A stretch of 64,000 nucleotides of DNA from Heterotrichella gracilis (lineage: Eukaryota; Sar; Xanthophyceae; Tribonematales; Xanthonemataceae). The translations under genes and the position numbers were made by a program. Below are positions 22,518 through 33,464 of this stretch, in pieces; the first letter of the stretch is position 1, and each line of letters begins with the position of its first letter. The stretch lies in contig JAULBX010028493.1 in the NCBI GenBank assembly GCA_032358255.1, positions 1-64,000 on the forward strand, read 5' to 3'. Under the pieces are notes generated by a model. The model was not told where the DNA came from, ran no database searches, and saw nothing but the letters and a program-made list of their open reading frames with translations.

Positions 22518-24853
22518 ATGGCAGACAGCCAGCAGGACGGGAGCGAGGTTTTCGAGCTTGAAACCGAACGGACCAAGTCAGAAACGACGTCAGACTTGCT
22601 CCAAGACGCCAGCACCACCGCCGAGTCAGAAACCTCAGAGCAGCCGTCCACCTGCGACGCAGCAGTGAGTAACGAGGATGTGGACCTCGCGCGCAGAGTG
22701 GTCCCAACCCTTGATTCGTCACAGGACGTGTGCAGCATATGCTTAGACGAGTATACTGAGGAGGATCCTGGGCAATCTACAGTCTGTGGGTAAGCTCTGG
22801 CCTGGAGCTGCTGCCATATATCGTTTTCTGGTGTACTGCCACCAGCCCCAACTTGAGTGCTGGAACGTTGCTTTGCAGGCACAGCTACCACCTGCAGTGT
22901 ATTATGCAGTGGGCGCAGCGGAGTAGGGAGTGCCCTTTGTGTTTCCGGACGTTACAACTTCAGGTAACCCTTTTGCAACCTGTTGCCCGACATGTGTATC
23001 GTGTCACTGCCACCCTTGTGATAGCTGTGGGGGTATTGGCAGGAAAGAGTGAAGCAATACAAAATGTTGTCCACCTTGCACACCCTGTTTGTATCTATAC
23101 TTTCGCATATATGTTTGTCCCCAGCTCTATGAACACTCCAAGAACCCTCGGTGTGGACTAGCACGGTTTGGTAGTCACCGTACTGCCCCTGGGTGAGTGC
23201 ATGTTGCCACTCTTTCAGCTAACTTTTGTGCTTGTTTGCCTCAGGAAGCAGAGTTGAACGAGCTGCTGCCGTTTGGTGAATATGTATCCCCGCAACAACA
23301 TCAAGTGCCCTTTATGGTAGGTGGGCAGTGGAAGCTTCCTATCTGCTGACGTTACCACACCCTATCCAACCTTGCATATATGATGGTTCCTATTATGAGC
23401 AGCTTGGTTGACAGCTACACTCCGTAATCTTCTTGTTGACAAAAGCCCATCACCAGTTGGCACCGTCTGCACACCCCCATCGAGACCTTGCGAGAACGGC
23501 TGTGCCAACACCCACCGCATTTGGCTGCGGCTGTACCCACCACACTACCGTGCTCCCCCTGATGGGCGCTGTCTGCATGCTTGTAGGCCTGGGAGTTGGA
23601 GCGGCTCTTGCAGCAGCTGGCCATCGCTCAGAACCCAAACTCCCGGCGGCCGCATGGCCGCTCCTCCCGATCGCGCAGCCATGCACACAGCTCAAGGGGC
23701 CAGGACGCTGCTCACATACTTAATGCGCCCAACCCAGGTAAGCACAGCAGCCCGTTCAGCTGGCACTGGATACTGTTTTAGAAGCTGCACCACTGGGGTC
23801 CCTATCGCCAGTTTTTAGAGCCTGTAGTCCAGACCAGTAAAGCAAAGACAAGGACTTGTGCTAGCACCACGTGCGGGGACGAGCGCAAGGGCACACCTTG
23901 CAATGACTGGGGTTCATAGATGACACTGACCATCTGTGCAGGTGATGGTCAGGTGTGGGTCACTGAGACAAGCGATACACCTTACAAAGCGCGGGAAGAA
24001 CTGGCTGGTGTCGCTCTCAGACTGACAGCTTTCCTCCTGCGCAGGCGCTCGTGGAGGAGCAGCGTCCACCCCCAGGAACGTTGCTACGGGGGACCCTACT
24101 GCAGCTGGACCCGAGAGCTTTCCCAGCAGCTGGCCCCCTGCCAATCGCACGCAGCTGGCACGCCCCAGCATGGCACAGGATGGGCAGCCCTCCACCCCCA
24201 CAGACAGGTATGCATAATGCCACATATCCCACGCGGAGTAGGATGTTATGCAATGGCAAGTGATGTGCACAGCCGCGCAACAGACCGTTGTAGCCTGACG
24301 TTGGTGTCAATTATTGCACCATAGTCTGGGGCGAATGCTATGAGACGCATGGAGCGAATATAGTGCTTTCACGGGGTTGGCTGTCATTGTTCGCCACTTC
24401 GGCATTTGCCTTCCCCGCCTACCCAGTACTAGCTGGGTCCACCTACACCAAATCCATAGGCGCCCATACCCCTGCAATGTGTGCACATGCATCCGCATGC
24501 AGCCCTTTCAGCAACAGGGGAAAGCCTTACCTCCAGCTGGGCGCCAGCTGCGGCAGCAGCAGTGCTTCACCTTTCATGCCTTTGGCGTATGTTTCGTTTC
24601 CTTTGTTTCACCTCCCTCTACCGGTCTGTTCCACAGAAACCGGATAAGCACCAGTGGCAGCGGCAGCAGCACCAGCGGCATGGGCGAGGTGCTCAAGTCG
24701 CGGTGGGCAGCGGTCTCCAGCCGCTGCCGGGAGAGCCTGAGCCGCACCACCAAGGAGATGCGCGCGCGGTTCAACCCGGGGCCAAGCGGTTCCGGGGGCT
24801 CCACGCCCAAGCCGTCCACCTCCAACAACCAGCCGCCGCCCGCCACCAGCTGA
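22518..24853 (+). CDS. RING-H2 E3 ubiquitin ligase, RHF1A/RHF2A-like
   Basis: Six exons, phases consistent: 22518-22789, 22879-22963, 23245-23316, 23587-23737, 24045-24207, 24637-24853; 319 aa. Residues about 73-112 are a RING-H2: CSICLDEY, then CGHSYHLQCIMQW, then ECPLC, giving the C3H2C3 zinc ligands. The sequence on both sides follows the plant RHF group: an acidic Ser/Glu N-terminus, a helix ELERLLQQLAIAQ with a His/Arg-rich stretch, and a C-terminal GEVLKSRWAAVSSRCRESLS with FNPG. In plants RHF1A/2A degrade a CDK inhibitor during gamete formation; any such role here is inference. ATG 22518 was chosen because it opens directly into the acidic region; 22431 is an in-frame alternative. A frame-shifting cassette exon candidate lies between exons 2 and 3. 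Confidence 0.9.
23125..23192 (+). other. Candidate cassette (poison) exon in the RING gene
   Basis: 68 nt bounded by a good acceptor (TGTCCCCAG) and a good donor (TGG|GTGAGTGC), open in the frame of exon 2 (LYEHSKNPRCGLARFGSHR). Because 68 is not a multiple of three, inclusion shifts exon 3 and meets TGA within four codons (GGG AAG CAG AGT TGA). The fully phase-consistent model skips it. Confidence 0.45.
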
Positions 24854-26573
24854 GGGGGCATGGTGGAGGCTGGGCAATTATATGCGGGGCGCGATGAGGG
24901 GCTGCTGGTGCGACGGGGCGTGCATTGTTCCCACATGTGAGGCATGGGGCTGGGCCTGCGGCTGTCCCGTGGCAGCAGTGAGCAGGGTTTTGATAGTTGC
25001 GGGTGCGGGTGCGGGTGCAGCCTTGAGAACATAGTGGCAGCTTTACAATAGGTATGCCTTGAACGCATGGGCAAAGTGGCGAGGGAAGTGTTTCAGGCGC
25101 AGGCAGCTGTGCAGGACGCATGTGGGGATGTTGGGCTGACAATGGATCGTGCTGCGGTAGCATTCACGCGGCAGAGATGTGGCGTGTCTGCAAGGGGACT
25201 TGCAGCTCCAGCGAATCATATTGGTGAACAGTAACCTTTTACCCGAGGCAAGTTGGTTTCAGCTATGCAGCATGGCATCAGGACCACGATGATGGGATGC
25301 CAGTTCTTTGTGAGGAAAGATTCTATCTGTGGGTCAAGCGTTATCCATGCATCCCTGGTTTCAGTGAGGGTCCTTGGTGGACTATTTTTTAGTTTGATTT
25401 TTTTTGCCGCTCGCTGTGCTCGCGGCTATTTCATGTGGTGACACATCCATGCTGTGTTGAGCGCCACAGGTGTTGCACGTTTTTGTTGGAAGTCCACGTT
25501 GCACCCTGCCAAGGTGTTGTAAGCTATAGCACTAGGTGCTCTACCATTTACCTGGCTCAACTTGAGCCACTCAAGTGCTGCAGCACCCAGCTACCTTGCA
25601 AGGATGCAGTCCGTTGTCTTTCTCGAAAGCTACCGGTAGTTAAGTTCTAGTTTGGTGCCGAGTCAAACGCTTGACCCAAAAATAGCGTCCTACCAATAAC
25701 AACAAACACCAGAGCCAGCAATTTTCTGGCATTCCCACTTACGGTTATAGGTTGCAGCAGTCTCTCAACCTGACTTGTGCCCAAGCAGAGTCTTGTAATA
25801 ATTCTACAAGCAAATGTTTGCACCTGTCGCAGAAGTGGGACAAGGATTCACAACAGCGTTTGCTTGAATAAGGGCTCTCTTTGCTGTGAGAACTCTTGTG
25901 CAGCAGCAGTTGTCGAGGTCCTGACCCAGTTACTGGTCTGGCTGCCATTTACAACCTACCCTAGGGCTGACTGCTAGGTCAACTTCTGCACGTGACGTGA
26001 TGCAAGACGGTCCCCGCATTTGATCGCTTATAAGCACGCACACTGGTCGGTTGAGTTTAACCTCAACGGATACCATATACGTGCGCGTTTGAACCTCTGG
26101 CAAGATACCGTGGGACACCTGCGACGGTTGCTGGTACACCGATGCATGCAGACCCCGGATCGACCACCTGTGGCCCGGACCCGTTATAACAGCAACAGCT
26201 TAACCGGTGAGCTTGAATCCGACTGCATTTCTGGGACTGGGCTGACGTTATTGTGACAAGTCTGCCCATCAGTGCGTGTCGAGAGGCGAATGCCCTTGCA
26301 TGCCAGTGCATGCATGCATCGCCCACGTCGCCAGTTTGCACCCACCGCAAACCAAAAGCTGGACCTGTATGAAGATTTTAACGCTGCAAAAGTTTTCCTT
26401 TTAATGCTGGAAGTGGAACGAAGCATTGCGCACGGATTCTCCCGGTGCCTTGACTAGGCGCCCGTGCAGAAGCCACTTGGGAAGCCACTTGGCTAAACCC
26501 TTACCCTGTGTTCTTGCAGAAACCAGCCCACTTCTGATTTGCCACGACCTAGCTACGATACACTACTCTCGTC
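24854..26573. other. Intergenic region, no gene seen
   Basis: About 1.7 kb between two plus-strand genes. Only short motif-free open frames were found. It includes the 3' flank of the RING gene, with GGGTGC repeats near 25003-25018, and the promoter of the membrane-protein gene. An upstream non-coding or N-terminal exon of that gene could be here. Confidence 0.45.
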
Positions 26574-28266
26574 ATGAACTCTCTGTGCAAGATGGTGTGT
26601 GGCAACATGGATTGGGTAAGTGCCCCTGCTGCCTCAGCACTGCATACCCTAGCCCTGCTGCACAACCCCCTGCTCACTAGCACCACTTTGGCACATGCAG
26701 GGCCGCTGTGACCACTTCAAGCTCCCAGATGGCCAAGACTGCAGCGTGCGCACACACTTCTTCCATATTCTGGGCGTCCCTCTCTTCCCGAGGACAACCC
26801 ATGTCTTTATCGGCAACCAGCCGCTTGACACCGTTCAGCCTGTGGCTGGTGCCAGGCGCCGGTCTCTCCTGCTGGTAAGCGCCACCATAGGCATATTTCC
26901 TACACATGCACCCTTGCGCAAGCCCTCAAGCTATCACCCACTGTGCTCAGCAAGCTACCAATATGCTTGCGCACCATTCTGTCCTGTGCGGCACATGTGA
27001 TGACCCACATGTGCGCAACACTGCCCACTGTCATACACTTCGCATACCCTTGCCTACTTTCCATGGCAGATATTCGAAAGCTGTACCTTCCCTCTGCAGG
27101 CTTACCTCCGCCAAGCCATCATCCTCGTGGGCTTCCTGTTCCTGCTGCCACCCATGAGGCCCCCGCCCCACCAGCACGGCGGCCACCTGCCCAGGCACTT
27201 GGACCCCTTTGGCCCCCCACCCCACATGGTCCCCCCCTGCCTCCCCATCGTGCTGGGTGCCCTGCTGATAGCGCTGGGGCTCGTCCTAGAGCTTCGTTTC
27301 AAGAGGCCCCAGGCATCTGCTGACAACCAGCAGCACTACCTCCAGGCAGTGATAGAGGTACGGGCCCCACACGCAAACCCTTGCTTTGCTGCAACCACGT
27401 TGTAAATGAAGCTGTTGCTGCTCATGCTTTGGGCATAGGTCTAAGGGAGTACCACATGGCTTTGCACCACCAGTACATGCCTGAAAAATGACCCTAGGGT
27501 TATGCATCTTGGCACTGCCTGCCTTCAATGGAATTTAGATTAGGCTTGTAAGCGTCATGTCCAGTAGCGATGTGGTGAGCAGGGTCATTGCTTTTTGCAG
27601 AGCGCTGACACATCTGTCGAGGCTCCGGTCAAGACTGCTGCATACTATCCCGAACTGACAGTGGACACCGGCAATGGCGGCACTGCGACCGGCGGCGCCA
27701 AGCAGCCGCCCTCACCCATCCGCATGCCAGCTGTGCCTGCTAACCCTCAGCCTGCAGAGGAGATCACCGTCACCCGCACAGACGCCAGTGACGTGGACTC
27801 TGCCAACCCCACCTTGGGCCTGCTGAGGATGCTGAGGGATGGCGGGGCAAGGCTGTTTGGCAACGGCGTGCGCAGCGGCGACCATGTTGCTCTTGCCTCT
27901 GCCCCCCCCATGGATGAGGAGGCCGCGGTGCCTGTTGATAGCGTCGATGCCCATGGCCCAAGCGCCGCCAAGGCGCGCCAGGTAATCAAGGAGAGCCAGC
28001 GCATTGGCGGCTCTGGGAGTGGTGATGGCGATGAGGGTGTGCGCACACCTCTGCTGCAGGGGGCAGTTCCCTCCGATATTGCCCAGCCAGATGCATCAGC
28101 GCCCGTTGCCAGGCCATGCACGAGCGCCACTGCACTGCTGGGTAGTGCTGATCCGGCCACACGCAATGGGGCAGTGGATGTGAGCAGTGTGTGGCTGTTG
28201 GTTGATGAGCAGGCGCATGCCAGGAGCGGCACAAGCAGTGTGTACGATTCAGGTGAAGAGAAGTGA
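26574..28266 (+). CDS. Conserved-looking membrane protein of unknown function
   Basis: Four exons, all phase 0: 26574-26615, 26701-26874, 27100-27357, 27601-28266; 379 aa. The N-terminal 70 residues hold CGNMDWGRCDHFKLPDG, then CSVRTHFFHILGVPLFPRTT, a Cys/His-containing motif next to a short hydrophobic turn. Two hydrophobic helices follow (QAIILVGFLFLLPP and CLPIVLGALLIALGLVLEL), separated by a Pro/His-rich loop. Exon 4 gives a long soluble, Ala/Ser/Pro-rich acidic tail with little order and no motif I know, ending SVYDSGEEK. A two-pass membrane protein with a cytosolic tail is the likely shape. The open frames and clean GT-AG phase support a real gene; the family and function are unknown to me. 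Confidence 0.75.
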
Positions 28267-29595
28267 GTTGTGGGCTGGCACAAACAAGGATTTCAAACTG
28301 GTGGCTGTTAAAGACAGTTGTATGCTTTGAGGTTGGTCTTTCCCAGCCCAGGGCGTGGCCTACTTGTCCGAGGCTGATTCAGGCAACTGTCTAACTCAAC
28401 TTGCGGGATGGGTCACTTTGCAGGCCATGGTACATTTTCTCTCGTTATAGTCTATCAAAGTTTGATGGTACAGCGTTGCCGCGCATGTTGGTTTCAATAT
28501 ATTTGCAAATCTCGATGGGAAATCCCAGACAATTACTACAGCTGCAACCCTGAACACTCGCACGTGTATTGCAGTCTACTGAATTGATTAACGCAGTGGT
28601 TAACTGGCACGGTCGCAACCTGCATGCCATGAATGTTTCATCACTGAACTTGGCTGTTAAATCGTTGTCGTTTTTTGCAATTAATTTCCAAGTGCTATTG
28701 AAGTCTAGCTTGGCCTGATCCAACGACCGGTGCTGTCACAGAGGCTTGGCATTGTACATTATTGTACTTGGCTTCAATGCGTTACTTTTGATGCACCAAT
28801 TCTCCGCCGCTGCTCAAGCAGCTATAAAACTCAGGTTGAGGTGTATGCTGTACAGGTTTACAGTTTGTAAATTGGTCCTGCTTACATCAATTGCCACTCC
28901 GTCAGGGTCAAAGCGACAGTGTGCATCAATTTCTATTCTGAACCAGAGCTGTTGCAAAACAATGGGTAAGTTGCTGACAGAGAAAAAAGTAACAGTACGG
29001 TGTTCTTGGTATAACTGCTTCCATAGGTTGTGCTGCAGGCACACCGTCGGTAATACTGGGTAGTGTTTCCTGAGGTACTGCGGGTAGAATAAACAGAAAG
29101 AAAATAGTCAAAATTGTGAGTCAAAGCAACGGTCTGTATTGTCGTGGGGTTGTGGTCACCTGAGGGGTTCATGCCTACCATGAACACCCACCATGGAACA
29201 CAACCTTGCCACTGGCAAGCACACACACGCCCAGTTCTTCAGAACTGCAGTAAAGAATACATACATACAATACACTCTAGCACCACGTCAAAAGACGAAA
29301 ACGCTTGCCACTCTGCAAGTGGGGGGGAGTCCGAGTTACCTCTCCTGAACAGGGTCCGCCACCAGAAAAGCTGAAGCTAAACAGCACCAAGAGGGTGACA
29401 ACCATCTCAGCGAGCACCTATCTAGATATATTGAGCTAACCAGACTGGACCTGCCACCTGCCCTCAACCCTGCATCTACAACCTAACCGTACAAAATTTT
29501 ATGAGTCGGTGCTAACTAGTTTGACGTTCGTTGCTTCTGGTCGCAAATCCCAGTATAAAGAGCAGCTTTCTCTGCTCTACGACGCGCTGTACTAG
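28267..29595. other. Spacer between convergent genes
   Basis: About 1.3 kb between the 3' ends of the membrane-protein gene and the J-domain gene. Open frames such as plus 28746-29063 show no motif and no consistent splice model. Confidence 0.45.
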
Positions 29596-30339
29596 TCATA
29601 CAGCCAGAAGAGATGCAACCCGGGCTTTGCCAAAGCTCCAGCAGCTGTACACCACATGCGGAAGGTGCTGCTGTGGCAGCTGCAGCCCACTCACTGTCAG
29701 CACCAGTTCATTGAACCGCTTGAGGTAGTCCTGCAGCAAGACAGCAGGGATCAGAACCTGTACTGCACTGGTAGTTTGCACCCAAAGGCCTTGAACAGGG
29801 GACAACAGCACACCTCAATCGAGAACTTTTCAATGTAGAGCAGGTCATGCTGCGCACGCTGCTCGGGGTCTCGGAGAACTGCACAGCATCGAAGAGATAT
29901 CAGAACCAGCCTTGTAATTGAAGAAACAGCCACAGCAAACGAAACAGGCACTGCCCACACCTTCATAGGCGTGCTGGATCTTCAAAAAGCTTTCTGAGCT
30001 GTTGTGTTGCCTGTCTGGATGGTGTTTCTGCAGGGCAGGTTGGGTAGTCTGTTAGCATGTGGCCAAACATCAAAGCCAGTGAGGGCATCAATGCGAGCAT
30101 ACGCTTTGACATCACCACTCTCATCAGCCACAGCTGTTACGCACTCACCAGGGCGAGCCTTCTGTAAGCTGTCTTTATTTGTTCCCCAGAGGCCTGTGGG
30201 TTGCAGCAGAGGTACAAGGTCAGCAACTAGCCAACACAAACGTCCAATCAAGGCAGACACAGCCGGGAAAGGAAGGTAAACTCACCGAAACTTCAACCCC
30301 TAGTGTCTCGTAGCAACTTTCGATTGCGTGGGGAGGCAT
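29596..30339 (-). CDS. Small J-domain (DnaJ-like) co-chaperone
   Basis: Five exons on minus: 30339-30286, 30193-30149, 30027-29961, 29878-29814, 29730-29596; 121 aa. The protein is almost only a J domain. Helix I-II is CYETLGVEVSASGEQIKTAY followed by RRLAL; the invariant loop HPD is at residues 36-38; helix III-IV is FLKIQHAYEVLRDPEQRAQH. The tail EDYLKRFNELVLTVSGL resembles the ends of small plant J proteins of the same size. It should stimulate an Hsp70 ATPase, in the cytosol or nucleus since no leader is visible. The last exon could splice at CTGACA|GTGAGT (29694), but read-through to the stop at 29596 matches the plant relatives better. It is divergent with the INSIG-like gene, 552 bp apart. 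Confidence 0.88.
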
Positions 30340-30891
30340 CGGGGGCGACAGGCGAGACCCAGGTTCCCTTCACAACCCTCAGCAGTGCATCCAAACCCAC
30401 TCCCCACTTCCCAAAGCAGAAACGAGGCAGTGCACTGCTGTAGGAATCTGGGCGCTAGTGACGCGGAATGTGGCAGCAAGCCAGTGGAATGCGGGGTTAC
30501 GGCCGTCCGCGGACAGTCACGCAGATGTACACACAGCTCCAATCCAGAAACTTTATGAGGTTCAAAAGGTAGCCGGAGTTCGACGCCGCGAGCTCTTGGA
30601 AAGTTGTGCAGCATTTAGACGGCCATTTTTAAGCCTTTGTAGCCACCAGTGGACCACCACCAAGCTGAGGTCACCTTTCACGTGCGGGCGCTGCCCAGAT
30701 CTCAGATGACGTGGAAGGGTTTGGCTCTTGGGGTTTGCTCTGGCTGCAGCTTGGGGTAGGGCCACACAAAAACCTGGCTTACCTCTGTTGAAGGCAGTGG
30801 CTTCTGTAAAGCACAGTATGGGTTGGAGCACCAAGTGCTTAGAGTGCTAAGAGGGTTTGCTAGGTGATGGGGTAGTTGTTGCCATCTTAAG
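30340..30891. promoter_or_regulatory. Divergent promoter region, J-protein / INSIG-like genes
   Basis: 552 bp between two divergent start codons; both promoters should lie here. No specific element was identified. Confidence 0.45.
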
Positions 30892-32961
30892 ATGGCATCT
30901 GTGCAATCCGCCAGTGTCCCGCGGGTAGCAATGAGCTTGGTGGTCACGCAAGCCGCAGTAGGTCAAACTAGGAGAGTGCTCCTTCCCAACAAAGTGTTTC
31001 AAAGTCCTGGGACCAAACACTGGCGTGCTGCTGGAAGGAGCAGCAGGCACAAGCGCACGCCATGGCAGCCATCCACATGCACCAATAAAAGGAGCACTGA
31101 ATCTGTGACACAGGCAAGTAATATAACTCTGTGCTGCTGTACAATGTCTGACAATCCTATGTCGCTTACTTGGCTGGGAATTGGCTACCCTTTGCCAATG
31201 TTTTGCCCGCCATGTTTTACATGCCATATGCATGCCTTTGCAGGGGGGCAAGCCACAAACCCGCATACCACTCACAGCAGCAGCACTGGCTGCTTTGGGC
31301 TCCACCGCTGGCCCTGCACTGGATGGTATCCACTCACGTGTACAGCTTCTCCTGTATGACTGGAACCCGTTGGACCTCGGTGGTTTGCACACCTCTGCGG
31401 CTGTGCCACTGCTGCTCAGCCTATTCTATGTGGTGGTGGGTGGCCTGCACATCGCCCTGGATGCAACTGTGTTCAGAGGCGACCCAAGGACAGAAAACGC
31501 ACAAGACAAGGCGGAGTGGCCGTGGGTGGCCTTGACATACGGGTGCGTTGGTTGTCTGAACCCAATCGGGTGGACCATTGGTTGTTTAGTCCCAATTTGA
31601 TGTGTGCACAATCAGGGTGCCTACTGAAGCGTGGATCCACTTGCAGGTGCCTTGCAGGGCTCCTGCAGCTCAGTGCCTGGATGTACGATTCTGGGGTGCC
31701 ATATGGACAGGTATGGAGGGCTGCGCCACAAACCCCCTACCCGTAATGACCGCAGTGGGCCTATGCGCCTGGGGTCGGAATGTTTGTCCATGCCTAGTAT
31801 GGCTGCACCCATTATTTTCAGCATGTCTAGAAGCAATTGAGTCGAGTCCATGTATTTACACAATAATTTATTTTCAATTTTTTCGACAGCAAAGGAGCGA
31901 TTAATAAATTTCATTCTGAACCGCTACAGCTATGTTTGGTAGCGATTCTACTCATGCAGCAAGAATCCGAGAATGGGCCTGCCTTTTACGTTGGCGTGAA
32001 TGCATGCAGATATCGCTAGTGCTGGGAGCGCTGGCAATCCTCAACTGGAAGGCGTTTGATGGTGGGCCTGTGCACTCTGCATTCTGCTGACTTGCCTTGT
32101 TGGAATTCTTTTAGTGTTGCGTACCTCCTGCACCGCCCCCATGTCATGCAATTTCCGAGTGCTGACTGCCCAAAAAATGGGAAGCTTGCTGCAGACATAT
32201 GGATACAACGCACCATGCTGGTCATCCTTTTTGCATGTATATCAATATGCATGCTGCTCGGTCCATGCAATGTTTTTCGCCATGGCTGAGGGCAACATAT
32301 ATCTTTGGCCGTGTGTGTATACCTTCTCGTGACTCTGCGTATATGGCTGTGCATATTGAAAATAAATTATGGGATTTCAATTTTGTAGCACAATGGATTG
32401 CTTCACACACTCACACAATTGAATTGATCCCCAAAGCTATCCTGTTGGGACTGACCATTTTGGTGACCCTGGCAGGCACGGTACAGGGGTTGCTGCTGGC
32501 AGCGCTGTGTGCTTTGGGAGCACCTGCATGTGAGCTGGTTCTCATGGGCGTGTTTGGGGTCTGGCACTACCCACATCCAGACATCATCGTTGGCGATCTG
32601 GGCTTGCCTTCATGGTAGGTGACTTATTTATATGCGATGAACTATCAGCGTGTCTGGATGGACAGTGCACAGCTTGTCTGAGCCCTTGAATGTGCACAAT
32701 TGTAATGCGATATTGCGCACATGGCCCTGCCCAATGGTACACATGCCCAGCAACCAAAATATGTTGCAGAGGCCCGAGTGCCACCATGGACACAATGACT
32801 GTCGCCATCATGTTGTATACGGAAGTGCATATAGCTTAGCTTTGTAGAGCCTAAGCAGAGTAAATCTAATGGTTCCTTGTGCATGCAGGGTTGCGTGGTG
32901 CTACTTCTTTTACACACCAGCCCTCGGCAGCCTGTCCCGCTGCCTGTGGAAGCAGCAATGA
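30892..32961 (+). CDS. INSIG-like multi-pass membrane protein with plastid-type leader
   Basis: Six exons: 30892-31113, 31244-31542, 31647-31710, 32010-32061, 32476-32614, 32889-32961; 282 aa. Intron 1 has a GC donor (CAG|GCAAGT at 31114) and a TGCAG acceptor. Residues 1-70 are rich in Ser, Val, Arg and Lys with no acids until late (MASVQSASVPRVAMSLVV), like a chloroplast transit peptide. The rest is hydrophobic with several membrane helices: AAVPLLLSLFYVVVGGLHIA, GCLAGLLQLSAWMYDSGVPY, LVLGALAILNWKAFDG, GLLLAALCALGAPACELVLM, then VFGVWHYPHPDI and VAWCYFFYTPALGSLSR. The 'W-x-x-FD-G-T' helix and the final Trp-containing membrane segment resemble the INSIG family layout. INSIG proteins retain sterol regulators in the ER; with a plastid leader that role would not apply. 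Family assignment is tentative, the exon model firm. Confidence 0.72.
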
Positions 32962-33464
32962 GTCACGAGATATATCACAACTGTTGCTCTTGAGAGGGCT
33001 GTCACAGTCTACGACTCAGCAACTACAACCACAACTACACTGTGGAGTGATTCTGACTCGGCACAGTTTTAATGGGGTTCAGCCAAGACTGGCTGGTAGT
33101 CAGTTCCTTGCAAATAATGCAAATAAATGGACATGCTGAGGCACAGCAGCTGCAATGCAATACAGCTGGGTGCTTATTATGAGACTCAAGGAATTGGAGC
33201 CTGCAACCGTGGCGCTGCCTGAACATTGTCGATATGGGCAGTCTCATGACGTGTACGCGTACAACAGCTGCACCGTCCATGCTGCCAAGAGGGTGCCAAA
33301 GGTAAATTCTGCTGGAGGTCAGCTTGGCAAAAATTTTGAGATAGTGGGCTGCTGCATCCATTAGAGGATGGATATAATTATTATTGATTTGCTGTAGGTA
33401 TGTCTCATTTAGAAGCATGGAGTGAGCTGCGCTATGAAAAAGTCTGTGCTGCAACTTGCAAGTA
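32962..33464. other. Spacer between convergent genes
   Basis: About 0.5 kb between the stop codons of the INSIG-like gene and the axonemal coiled-coil gene. It should hold both 3' UTRs. No other feature was seen. Confidence 0.5.

Noticed and set aside
29060-29450. Extra 3' exons for the J-domain gene
   Set aside because: Possible splice sites exist, but reading on to the stop at 29596 gives the tail expected from small plant J proteins.
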